From assembly GCA_964371555.1 (NCBI GenBank), contig CAYJMQ010000006.1:1-58971 (forward strand): a DNA stretch of 58,971 bases, written 5' to 3'. Shown piece after piece: positions 24,914 to 32,114 of this stretch. The stretch is from CAYJMQ01 sp964371555 (GTDB lineage: Bacteria; Bdellovibrionota; JACOXK01; 2-02-FULL-40-11). The position numbers and the translations under genes are program-made. The notes under the pieces are model-generated. The model saw only the letters and a list, made by a program, of their open reading frames with translations, was not told where the DNA came from and did not search any database. How positions within the stretch are numbered: position 1 is the first letter of the stretch; every line of letters begins with the position of its first letter.

Positions 24914-24942
24914 TTCACAAAGATTAAAATAGAGATTATACT
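24914..24942 (+). promoter_or_regulatory. Promoter of the receiver-XRE regulator gene, almost leaderless
   Basis: TTCACA (24914-24919) and TATACT (24937-24942) are 17 bases apart, each five of six. Transcription would start only a few bases before the ATG at 24952. No ribosome binding site is visible, so the mRNA may be leaderless. Confidence 0.55.
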
Positions 24943-24951
24943 TTCATTAAA

Positions 24952-25779
24952 ATGTCAGAACACGATGAAATAAATACAATTCTTGTTTTTGATCGTGAGG
25001 AATCGGTGGTAGAGCCGCTGAAACAAGCTCTTCCGGGCGCATCACACCTGATTAGGTTTGTATCGAACGAACAAGAGGGGCTTAAAATTCTCGAAGAACA
25101 GAGCGACAAGTTACACCTCGTTATTTCGGACAATCTGAATTTTTTAAGAAAAATAAAAAAGATATCCGCTGCGCTGCTTCTCTTAACAGGCTTTGAAGAG
25201 AAGCAAAACGTCATGCATGCGCTTAATGACGGAATTGATGATTACTTAAAAAAGCCTTTGTCGCCATCCGAAATCTCCCACACCCTCAGAAAAGCGCTCG
25301 ACCGATATTCTCTTCAACATAAAAACCACAAACTGACGTCTGAACTTGAAGAGTTAAAAACCAAAATCAAAAAAAATTCGGAATCCGCCAAACAAGAGCA
25401 GGCTGTGTTAAGTTCGACCTCCACCCTCGGAGCCAAACTGAAAGCGCTCAGGGAAATGAAGGGATTTTCATTCCGGGAGCTTAAAACCAAAACCGGAATT
25501 TCTGTCGCCCATCTCTTTTTGCTTGAAAATAATAAAGTCCGGAATCCCTCTCCGAACATGTTAAAAAATATCGCAAACGCTTATGGAATTTCATTTCACA
25601 GCCTGATGAAAGCTGCCGGCTACATGGAAGAAACACATGACTCTGACGATGAAAAGCCGCAAAAAATGGACACACAATTCATGGACATTTTAAAAGCGAT
25701 AGAAGATTTTTCAATAGACGAAATCAAAGAGCTCCAAAATTATATTAAATTTCTCAGGCAAAAGAAGCGTGGGAAATAA
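24952..25779 (+). CDS. Response-regulator receiver fused to XRE-type DNA-binding domain
   Basis: The 275-residue product has an N-terminal receiver (ILVFDREESV, probable phosphoacceptor Asp60 in LVISDNLNFL, Thr in LLTGF, Lys in LKKPLSPSEI). A coiled linker follows (about 110-155), then an XRE/HTH_3 domain (LKALREMKGFSFRELKTKTG ... SHLFLLENNKV-type helix 3 region). One acidic residue of the usual pair is Arg and the DxMP context is missing, so phosphorylation may be altered. It probably regulates the adjacent polysaccharide/surface genes and is divergent from the Wzz-like pair. Confidence 0.8.
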   Translation: MSEHDEINTILVFDREESVVEPLKQALPGASHLIRFVSNEQEGLKILEEQSDKLHLVISDNLNFLRKIKKISAALLLLTGFEEKQNVMHALNDGIDDYLKKPLSPSEISHTLRKALDRYSLQHKNHKLTSELEELKTKIKKNSESAKQEQAVLSSTSTLGAKLKALREMKGFSFRELKTKTGISVAHLFLLENNKVRNPSPNMLKNIANAYGISFHSLMKAAGYMEETHDSDDEKPQKMDTQFMDILKAIEDFSIDEIKELQNYIKFLRQKKRGK

Positions 25780-25817
25780 GACCCGTTTCTTTTTTATATC
25801 ATAGCTCGGAAAATAGA

Positions 25818-26078
25818 TTGCCAATTAAAGATCTTTCCATGAAAGGACTTGATAATTTTTGTAAGACAAAAGATCCGGAACATTTTGAACTTCATCAAGA
25901 ATTAGAGATCCTGAATAATGTTTTAAAAAAACCTCTTGGATCTTCCGTACATGAAGATAAGTGTATCGTCAGGGGAAGAGGTGTCAAATCAAAGTTTAAC
26001 TTTGAAATAATGCGTATTCCAAGCCAAGCGAACTTTGGGAAAAACCTTATTTCTCCCTTATCTTCGCCTTGGAAATAA
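25818..26078 (+). CDS. Doubtful small hypothetical protein
   Basis: An 86-residue frame with TTG start, or ATG at 25839. It has no recognisable domain, no good ribosome binding site, and its end overlaps the convergent tig stop by 32 bases. A 17-base perfect palindrome (25989-26005) lies inside. I include it only because it fills an otherwise empty 267-base gap; it may be non-coding. Confidence 0.25.
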   Translation: MPIKDLSMKGLDNFCKTKDPEHFELHQELEILNNVLKKPLGSSVHEDKCIVRGRGVKSKFNFEIMRIPSQANFGKNLISPLSSPWK

Positions 26079-27348
26079 GCCACGCGATCACTTTATGTTG
26101 TAGAATCTGCCAGTGCAGTCCAGAAACCTTCTCCTCCTTCTCAAAATAGGCACGCACCTTTTCGGCTTGGGCCTTCGCCCGCTTTGCAATCTGCTCATAT
26201 TCCCTTTCAAGCTCTTCAGGGGCCACCTCTATTTTTTCACGCTCCGCAACCGCTTCAATCAAGAGCATCGCTTTGACATCTTCCTCAGCCCTCCCTGGGA
26301 TGTCTTTTCGGATCTTTTCAAGCACCTCAGAAAGTTTCTCCCCCTCAAGCCCCATTTTCCGAAAACGCTCCCCGGCATCCTTTTCAAGAAACTCAGTCTG
26401 CCGTTGAACCATGGACGGCGGAACTGCGATCGGATTTTCATGAACAAGCGCTTTGATCAGAGCCGTCTCCAGATTTTTCTGAACCCGGTTTTCCTCATAA
26501 GAAATCAGATCTTTTTGGACCAATACTCTAAGATCGGAGACGGTTTTACAGCCGCCAAAACTTGAAGCAAAAGCATCATCAAGTTTTGGAACTTCTTTTT
26601 CTTTAATTTCCCGTAGTTCCACCTCAAAAATGACCTTTTTTCCGGCCAACCGTTTCTCATGAAAATCATTCGGAAAAACAACCTGAATCTCTTTTTGTCC
26701 CCCTTTTTGAAGCCCCAAAAGCCCTTCTTCAAATCCCTCAACAAATCGCTTACTCCCCATCTCATAAAGAAAGTTTTTGGCTGATCCTCCCGGAAATTCC
26801 TTCCCATCCACTGTCCCTTTAAAATCGATCACAACAAAATCTTTGTCCCTGATGCCGCGCGGTTCAAGAATATCCCTGAGCTCCCCTTTGCTTCCCCTCA
26901 GTTCTTCAATCGCGCGGTCGATTTGAAGACCCTCGATGGAAATTTTCTCTTTTTCAAGCGACAAACCGGTATATTTTTTGGGTTCTATTTTGGGCTTCAC
27001 TTCAAGCTGAACGGTGTAATTGACCGGCTCCCGATCCTTCAGAGGCTCCACTTTGATTCTTGGCTCTGAAACAGCAATAAGCTGGTGCTCGGAGAGCGCC
27101 TCTAAATAGCTTGCCTCCACCACCCGAGAGAGCGCCTCCCGCATCACCTGTCCATAATATTTCTGTCTGATTATATCCAACGGAACTTTACCAGGCCTAA
27201 AACCGCTGATATTGACGCGCTTTGAAAGTGAAGCAAACTGCTTCTGCATTTCATCTTCAAGAACTTCATGGGGAACCTCGATTTTTAGAGACCGCTCGTA
27301 AGGGGAGAGTTCGTCAATTAGGACTTTTGGAGCCGTTTTTGTATCCAT
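26047..27348 (-). CDS. tig: Trigger factor
   Basis: Trigger factor is the ribosome-bound chaperone that meets nascent chains. The 433-residue product has the ribosome-binding signature GFRPGKVP near residue 50, a central FKBP-type PPIase-like domain (DFVVIDFKGTVDGKEFPGG through VFEVELREIKEKEVP) and the helical C-terminal domain. Length is normal. Upstream lie two hairpins and a response regulator on the same strand; the protein is probably expressed from its own promoter. Confidence 0.96.
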   Translation of the reverse strand: MDTKTAPKVLIDELSPYERSLKIEVPHEVLEDEMQKQFASLSKRVNISGFRPGKVPLDIIRQKYYGQVMREALSRVVEASYLEALSEHQLIAVSEPRIKVEPLKDREPVNYTVQLEVKPKIEPKKYTGLSLEKEKISIEGLQIDRAIEELRGSKGELRDILEPRGIRDKDFVVIDFKGTVDGKEFPGGSAKNFLYEMGSKRFVEGFEEGLLGLQKGGQKEIQVVFPNDFHEKRLAGKKVIFEVELREIKEKEVPKLDDAFASSFGGCKTVSDLRVLVQKDLISYEENRVQKNLETALIKALVHENPIAVPPSMVQRQTEFLEKDAGERFRKMGLEGEKLSEVLEKIRKDIPGRAEEDVKAMLLIEAVAEREKIEVAPEELEREYEQIAKRAKAQAEKVRAYFEKEEKVSGLHWQILQHKVIAWLISKAKIREK

Positions 27349-27369
27349 AAATGGGGGTTATAGCACTCG

Positions 27370-27397
27370 ACATCTCCTCTCGCAAGAGAGGAGATGT
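27370..27397. repeat. Perfect 12-bp stem hairpin between tig and the response regulator
   Basis: ACATCTCCTCTC, loop GCAA, GAGAGGAGATGT. It has no T-tract on either strand, so it is probably not an intrinsic terminator. It is paired with the palindrome at 27407-27435. Confidence 0.85.
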
Positions 27398-27406
27398 TAT
27401 AAGGTC

Positions 27407-27435
27407 GACGAACCATTTCTTTGAAATGGTTCGTC
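27407..27435. repeat. Perfect 13-bp stem palindrome sharing arms with the ligase-gene element
   Basis: GACGAACCATTTC, loop TTT, GAAATGGTTCGTC. The arms GACGAACCA/TGGTTCGTC match the element at 8169-8201 (GACGAATCA/TGGTTCGTC), so the window holds at least two copies of a dispersed palindrome, one intergenic and one in-frame. Confidence 0.9.
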
Positions 27436-27440
27436 TTATG

Positions 27441-27806
27441 CTATTTCAAATATTTTTCAATAATGGTGAGAAGCGCTGAAAATTCAAAAGGTTTGGTGAT
27501 ATAGCCATCCGCGCCGACCTCCTGCCCCCAGAATTTGTCGGTTTGCTGGGCTTTGGCGGTAAGCATCACAACCGGAATATCCTTGCATTTGGCATCAGAT
27601 TTCAATTCCCGACAAACCTGATAACCGTTGAGCTTTGGCATCATGATATCCAGGAGAATGAGCGCTGGTTTATCCCCTTTTGCTTTTGTAAGCCCTTCAG
27701 CGCCGTCTAAAGCTGTTACGACTTCATAACCGCCCGTCTCAAGCCTCAGTTTTAGCGCCTCGACAAGATCGGCTTCATCATCAACAATCAAAATACGTCT
27801 TCCCAT
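27441..27806 (-). CDS. CheY-like response regulator
   Basis: A 121-residue stand-alone receiver with Asp9/Asp10 (IVDDEADL), phosphoacceptor Asp53 (LILLDIMMP), Thr83 and Lys105 (ITKPFEFS), so all key residues are present. There is no output domain. It lies 15 bases after the histidine kinase gene on the same strand and is probably its partner. Confidence 0.93.
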   Translation of the reverse strand: MGRRILIVDDEADLVEALKLRLETGGYEVVTALDGAEGLTKAKGDKPALILLDIMMPKLNGYQVCRELKSDAKCKDIPVVMLTAKAQQTDKFWGQEVGADGYITKPFEFSALLTIIEKYLK

Positions 27807-27821
27807 AACCCATCTCCCCTT

Positions 27822-28544
27822 TCAGGCAGCCATCTTTTTCTTTTCTGCCAATGGAATTGTAAAAATAAAGCAGCTCCCCTTTCCCAATTCACTTTCCACA
27901 CGGATGTCTCCACCTTGCGCCTTAACAAGCGATTTTACAATCACAAGACCGAGGCCTGTTCCACCAGTCTGACCGAATGTCAGCACATTTTTAGCCTGCT
28001 TATATTTTTCAAAAATCATTTCATGATCGTAGGGGTCGATGCCAATTCCCGTATCCCGCACCTTCACCTCCAAAAAGTCCTCTTTGATATGAGATGAAAG
28101 CGTAATCCCCCCCCCTTTTGGCGTAAATTTGATCGCATTATGTATAAGGTTCGTGAAAATTTGAAAAAGTTTGTGCCGATCGACAAGAACAAGCGGCAAG
28201 CCTTTTTCCACAAGATTCTTGAAGTCTATCCCTTTTTCCTCGAGCTGTCCCGACAAAAAATGAACCACATAAGAAACTGTTTCAAAAACCTCATGGGGTT
28301 CGATCTCATAATCCATTTTCCCTGCTTCAATTTTAGAAATATCGAGATGATCCTCAATAATCCGGATCAACCGGTCAATCGCTTTTTTAGACATATGAAT
28401 CATCAGCTCTTTCTGTGACTGATTGAGATTTGGAAGCGATAAATTTTCGAGCGTCGCCTTAAGAATAGTTAGCGGTGTTTTCAGCTCATGCGCGGCCATT
28501 GATACAAAATCAGATAACTCTATTGTTAAATCTTTTTTTTCCAT
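27822..28544 (-). CDS. Sensor-less histidine kinase (HisKA + HATPase)
   Basis: The 240-residue product consists of a HisKA dimerisation domain with phospho-His19 (AAHELKTPL) and an ATPase domain with the N box (NLIHNAIKF), G1 (DTGIGID), F box (IFEKYKQ) and G2 (GTGLGLVIVKSL). No transmembrane or PAS segment precedes them, so it is cytoplasmic and must receive its signal from a partner protein. The response regulator follows by 15 bases. Confidence 0.93.
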   Translation of the reverse strand: MEKKDLTIELSDFVSMAAHELKTPLTILKATLENLSLPNLNQSQKELMIHMSKKAIDRLIRIIEDHLDISKIEAGKMDYEIEPHEVFETVSYVVHFLSGQLEEKGIDFKNLVEKGLPLVLVDRHKLFQIFTNLIHNAIKFTPKGGGITLSSHIKEDFLEVKVRDTGIGIDPYDHEMIFEKYKQAKNVLTFGQTGGTGLGLVIVKSLVKAQGGDIRVESELGKGSCFIFTIPLAEKKKMAA

Positions 28545-28624
28545 ACTTCTTGATCACTTATCGGAAAAAAGGGATGAAATCCTTAGAGACAAAAATCCTT
28601 ACACAAAGTGCGAGGAATCTCCCG

Positions 28625-29995
28625 TTACTCCGTATGTTTTTCAACATCGGGGGGTGGGGAAGGGATGCGCCAGCCGGAACTCAATCCTGAAAGGGGGCGA
28701 ATTCCAATCACACTTAGAAAAAGAGAAAGCGTGGATACAGACCGAGGCGCCGTCCGGACCTCATGAAAATGCGGGGAAAGAAAAAGATGCGCGCAAAATC
28801 TAAATAGAGCGGAAAGCAAAAATAAGATAAGGAGCGGTGATCCAAAAAAAGTCGGAAGCCTGTCAGCAAAATACCCTCCGAGCGCCGTTCCAACAAAGAT
28901 TGCGACCCCATTGATTAAATTAAAATAACTGAGACAGCGAACCCGCTTTTGAGGCGTTACCACATCATAAATAAAATTGGTCGCGCAGAGATTGAACCCC
29001 CCCCACACAAAACCGGCAAAAAATTCAAGCAGGATCAGTGGAATAAAATAATTTGAAAACAAAAACCAAAGAACCGGCACCAGCGGAACCAAAAGCGACG
29101 TTGTTTTTAAGATCCTGGCATTTCCCAAAAGATCGGCATGTTTTCCCCAGATTGGAAAAGCCAAAAGGCCGGCCATCACACCGCTAAAATGAACAATCAT
29201 ATAGCTCAAGTAGCTGAACTTGAGATCCCGAATCATATAGACACTGAAAAAGGGGGCCGCAATATGAGCCGAAAACATAATCGCTGAGACATACATAAGA
29301 TATTTCACAAAATTACTTTCACGGTAGCGGCGGATGAATTGCCAAAATGTGAAATCACTCCCAGGGGTGGAATGAAGCGGAATATCGACCATCCGGCTCA
29401 TCAGATTATTTGAAAAAAAACGGCAGAGGGACGCCGTCAGGAAAAGAAAGAAAAAGCCGAGTTCCGGTGAAATTTTCTTCATAAGCGAAAGATACGTTCC
29501 AGCCGCTGCCAATCCGATGAGTCCGGCGATCCCTATAACCTGAGATCTCCATCCAAGATAATGCCCGCGCTTTTCAGGGGGGAGATAATCGCTGATCAGA
29601 CTCCCCCACGCGGCCGCAATCGAATTACCGACGCTTCTGAAAAAAATCAAAAAAAGGATAAGATAAACGATCCGAAACTGAATCTTTGGAACGATCGCAA
29701 GCGCTGCGATCGGAATAAGAACAGAGGCCTGAAGGGCTGTTGCGATATTCAAAAAGGGGAGCCGCCCCCCCGCCAGACGAACAAGACGGACAGAAAAAAG
29801 CTGTACGATAGAAGATACAAGATGCGGGATCGCCACAAGCAATCCCACTTCAAGGGATGTAGCCCCTAAAAGAAGGCCAAAAGGGACTACAAAATAATCG
29901 GTAATCCCGAGCATAATGACCGCAGGAATACCTTCTTTCCATGAAATGCTCAGGCTGTAACGAATTTTTTCAGAGGATACGGAAGTTGTATCTAT
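28625..29995 (-). CDS. Major facilitator superfamily permease, apparent ATA start
   Basis: The product is a 12-helix MFS protein of about 456 residues with the conserved loop LPPEKRGHYLGWR between helices 2 and 3. The first ATG (29914) falls inside the first helix, whereas the frame is open a further 27 codons. It reads IDTTSVSSEKIRYSLSISW and then joins that helix, as in related permeases. This extension begins with ATA directly after a TAA stop and is preceded by AGGAG at a six-base spacing, so ATA at 29995 is the likely start. Substrate unknown. It lies upstream of the histidine kinase. Confidence 0.85.
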   Translation of the reverse strand: MDTTSVSSEKIRYSLSISWKEGIPAVIMLGITDYFVVPFGLLLGATSLEVGLLVAIPHLVSSIVQLFSVRLVRLAGGRLPFLNIATALQASVLIPIAALAIVPKIQFRIVYLILFLIFFRSVGNSIAAAWGSLISDYLPPEKRGHYLGWRSQVIGIAGLIGLAAAGTYLSLMKKISPELGFFFLFLTASLCRFFSNNLMSRMVDIPLHSTPGSDFTFWQFIRRYRESNFVKYLMYVSAIMFSAHIAAPFFSVYMIRDLKFSYLSYMIVHFSGVMAGLLAFPIWGKHADLLGNARILKTTSLLVPLVPVLWFLFSNYFIPLILLEFFAGFVWGGFNLCATNFIYDVVTPQKRVRCLSYFNLINGVAIFVGTALGGYFADRLPTFFGSPLLILFLLSALFRFCAHLFLSPHFHEVRTAPRSVSTLSLFLSVIGIRPLSGLSSGWRIPSPPPDVEKHTE

Positions 29996-30039
29996 TTACG
30001 TCTCCTCTTTCAGAACCGCGGAAACTGCGGGCAGCCACA

Positions 30040-30234
30040 CTACTTGTCTGCGGCTTCACCTGCATGTTCTTCGGTTTCTTCACCTGGATGTTCTTCTCCA
30101 CCCGTAGTTTGAGCTGTCTCGCCAGACTGAGCTTCAACGGCTGGCTGTTCACTTTGGACCGGCAGTTTTTTCTTGCATCCGACAAACATCACGACTGCCA
30201 AAGACAAGATTAAAGCGCTTAAAAACTTCTTCAT
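30040..30234 (-). CDS. Small lipoprotein with EHPGE motif
   Basis: A 64-residue lipoprotein: signal MKKFLSALILSLAVVMFVGC with the lipobox ending VGC, then a Glu/Gln-rich tail with EEHPGEETEEHAGEA. The ATG at 30234 follows AAGGGGGTGAG; an in-frame ATG at 30255 would place that site in the gene. A similar HPG repeat occurs in the protein at 46730-47290. Function unknown; His and Glu could bind metal. Confidence 0.8.
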   Translation of the reverse strand: MKKFLSALILSLAVVMFVGCKKKLPVQSEQPAVEAQSGETAQTTGGEEHPGEETEEHAGEAADK

Positions 30235-30265
30235 TGGTTTCTCACCCCCTTCCATAAATGACCTT

Positions 30266-30294
30266 CATATATGAATTCTTGTAAATAAAGTCAA
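30266..30294 (-). promoter_or_regulatory. Promoter of the small lipoprotein gene
   Basis: On the minus strand TTGACT (plus-strand 30289-30294) and TATATG (30266-30271) are 17 bases apart. The lipoprotein ATG lies about 30 bases downstream. Confidence 0.55.
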
Positions 30295-30338
30295 TATGAC
30301 AGAAAAGAAGGAGGGCTCATCGTGCTTATCTTAATGAC

Positions 30339-31349
30339 TTATAAAATAAGCATTGTATCGCCGTAGCTGAAAAGACGGTAGCCGCGTCCAAAGGCTTCAT
30401 CGTAACATCGGCGAATGAAACCTGGCCCCGCAAAGGCTGAAACCATCACGTATAAAGACGATCGGGGGCGGTGAAAATTCGTCTGAAGGGCATCGACAAT
30501 CTGAAACCGATAACCTGGATAAATATAAAGATCGGTCTTTCCCCGCATCGGTTTTACCCCCCCCTCTTTTGCCGCGGATTCCAATGCGCGAACCACGGTT
30601 GTGCCGACCGCAACAACCCTTTTGGCGGCATTGATTTTTCGGGCCGCCTCTTCTGAAATCTCAACATACTCGGCATGCATCAGATGATTTTGAATCTGTT
30701 CCTCACGAATTGGCGCAAACGTCCCCTGACCGACATGCAGGGTAATGGGAACCACCTCTACCCCTTTTTCCCTGACTTCCTGTATCAGCCCCTCTGTCCA
30801 ATGAAGTCCGGCTGTCGGCGCAGCCACTGCTCCAATTTGATTTGCAAAAATCGTCTGATAGCGCTCTCTATCGATCGGTTCATCCTGACGCCCGAGGTAA
30901 GGGGGGAGCGGAATGCGCCCGATCTTTTCAAGTATCTTTTGAAATTCCCCTTCGTAATTAAAATCGATCACAGCATGCGCTTCTTGAACTTCAATCACTG
31001 CCGCGGAAAGAAGATTCCCTGAAAAAAAAATTTTGACGCCAGACCTCAATCTTTTCAAAGGAAAAGCAAGGCATTTCCACCGATTTGCGAAGACATTTTC
31101 GAGTAAAAGAAACTCCACCCGCCCCCCCGTTTCCTTCTGTCCGAATAGACGCGCCGCAAAAACACGGGATTGATTCACCACAAGACAGTCACTGGCCTCC
31201 AGGAAATGATGAATTTGGGAGAATGTCGTATGAATGATTTCCTGGCTTCTTCGATGCAGAACAAGCAATTTCGCATCACCCCGGATTTCTGACGGATATC
31301 GCTGAACAAGCTCAGCGGGAAAGCTGAAATCAAAATCAGATATATCTAT
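30339..31349 (-). CDS. queA: S-adenosylmethionine:tRNA ribosyltransferase-isomerase, apparent ATA start
   Basis: QueA transfers and rearranges ribose from SAM to 7-deazaguanine in tRNA, making epoxyqueuosine. The frame contains the family N-terminus DISDFDFSFPAELVQRYP and conserved blocks (GRIPLPPYLGRQ, VAAPTAGLHWTEGL, GTFAPIREEQIQNH, VGTTVVRALESA, LYVMVSAFAGP). The first TTG (31268) is 27 codons too late and would remove the N-terminal block. Upstream there is no ATG/GTG/TTG; ATA at 31349 follows AAAGGGA at a five-base spacing and begins exactly at the family N-terminus. With it the protein is 336 residues. The slipin stop ends at 31360. Confidence 0.93.
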   Translation of the reverse strand: MDISDFDFSFPAELVQRYPSEIRGDAKLLVLHRRSQEIIHTTFSQIHHFLEASDCLVVNQSRVFAARLFGQKETGGRVEFLLLENVFANRWKCLAFPLKRLRSGVKIFFSGNLLSAAVIEVQEAHAVIDFNYEGEFQKILEKIGRIPLPPYLGRQDEPIDRERYQTIFANQIGAVAAPTAGLHWTEGLIQEVREKGVEVVPITLHVGQGTFAPIREEQIQNHLMHAEYVEISEEAARKINAAKRVVAVGTTVVRALESAAKEGGVKPMRGKTDLYIYPGYRFQIVDALQTNFHRPRSSLYVMVSAFAGPGFIRRCYDEAFGRGYRLFSYGDTMLIL

Positions 31350-31359
31350 GAGCGTCCCT

Positions 31360-32109
31360 TTAACTCTTTTTGATAAACGGGGTTAAAAGATCGATCGGCA
31401 CCGGAAAGGCAATCGTTGAATTATTCTCTGTTGCAATCTCAGAGAGTGTCTGAAGATATCGTAATTGCAGCGCAATCGGCTGAGATGAAATAACCGCGGC
31501 TGCTTCCGAAAGCTTTTGAGATGCCTGAAACTCTCCATCCGCCGCAATCACTTTTGCGCGACGCTCTCTCTCGGCTTCAGCCTGTCTTGCCATCGCGCGC
31601 TGCATTTCTTTGGGAAGATCAACATGCTTCACTTCCACACCAGAGATCTTTACCCCCCACGAATCAGTGCGCTTATCCAAAATTTCCTGCAGCTGAATAT
31701 TGATCTTCTCCCTCTTAGACAAAAGATCGTCTAGTTCCATTTCGCCAAGAATCGATCGCAGGGTGGTTTGCGCAAGCTGTGAGGTCGCATAATAATAGTC
31801 TTCAACCTCCACCACAGAACGGTTTGCGTCAAATACTTTAAAATAAACAACAGCATTGACTTTCACAGAAACGTTGTCGCGCGTAATAATATCCTGAGTG
31901 GGAACATCCATCGTCACAAGCCGGAGTGACATCCGTACCATCCGATCGATAATCGGAATGATATAAATCAGCCCCGGGCCTTTCCCCCCAATCATCCTTC
32001 CAAGACGGAAAATAACACCCCGTTCATATTCATTGAGAACGCGAATACCCGAAATAATAAACGCCCCCGCAATGATAACAATAATTCCAACAGTTCCTAA
32101 ACCAAACAT
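31360..32109 (-). CDS. Slipin (stomatin-like SPFH protein)
   Basis: The 249-residue product has one N-terminal transmembrane helix and an SPFH domain (VLNEYERGVIFRLGR ... DVPTQDIITRDNVSVKVNAV ... YYYATSQLAQTTLRSILGEM). A helical region rich in Ala, Glu and Arg follows. Slipins organise membrane microdomains and pair with NfeD proteins, which is exactly the gene order here (nfeD then slipin, five bases apart). Confidence 0.94.
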   Translation of the reverse strand: MFGLGTVGIIVIIAGAFIISGIRVLNEYERGVIFRLGRMIGGKGPGLIYIIPIIDRMVRMSLRLVTMDVPTQDIITRDNVSVKVNAVVYFKVFDANRSVVEVEDYYYATSQLAQTTLRSILGEMELDDLLSKREKINIQLQEILDKRTDSWGVKISGVEVKHVDLPKEMQRAMARQAEAERERRAKVIAADGEFQASQKLSEAAAVISSQPIALQLRYLQTLSEIATENNSTIAFPVPIDLLTPFIKKS

Positions 32110-32114
32110 ATCTC

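Noticed and set aside
25989..26005. Terminator for tig
   Set aside because: The palindrome TCAAAGTTTAACTTTGA lacks a T-tract and lies about 40 bases past the stop; evidence is too weak.
27370..27435. Intrinsic terminator for the response regulator
   Set aside because: Two hairpins are perfect but no T-tract follows on the minus strand; treated as repeats instead.
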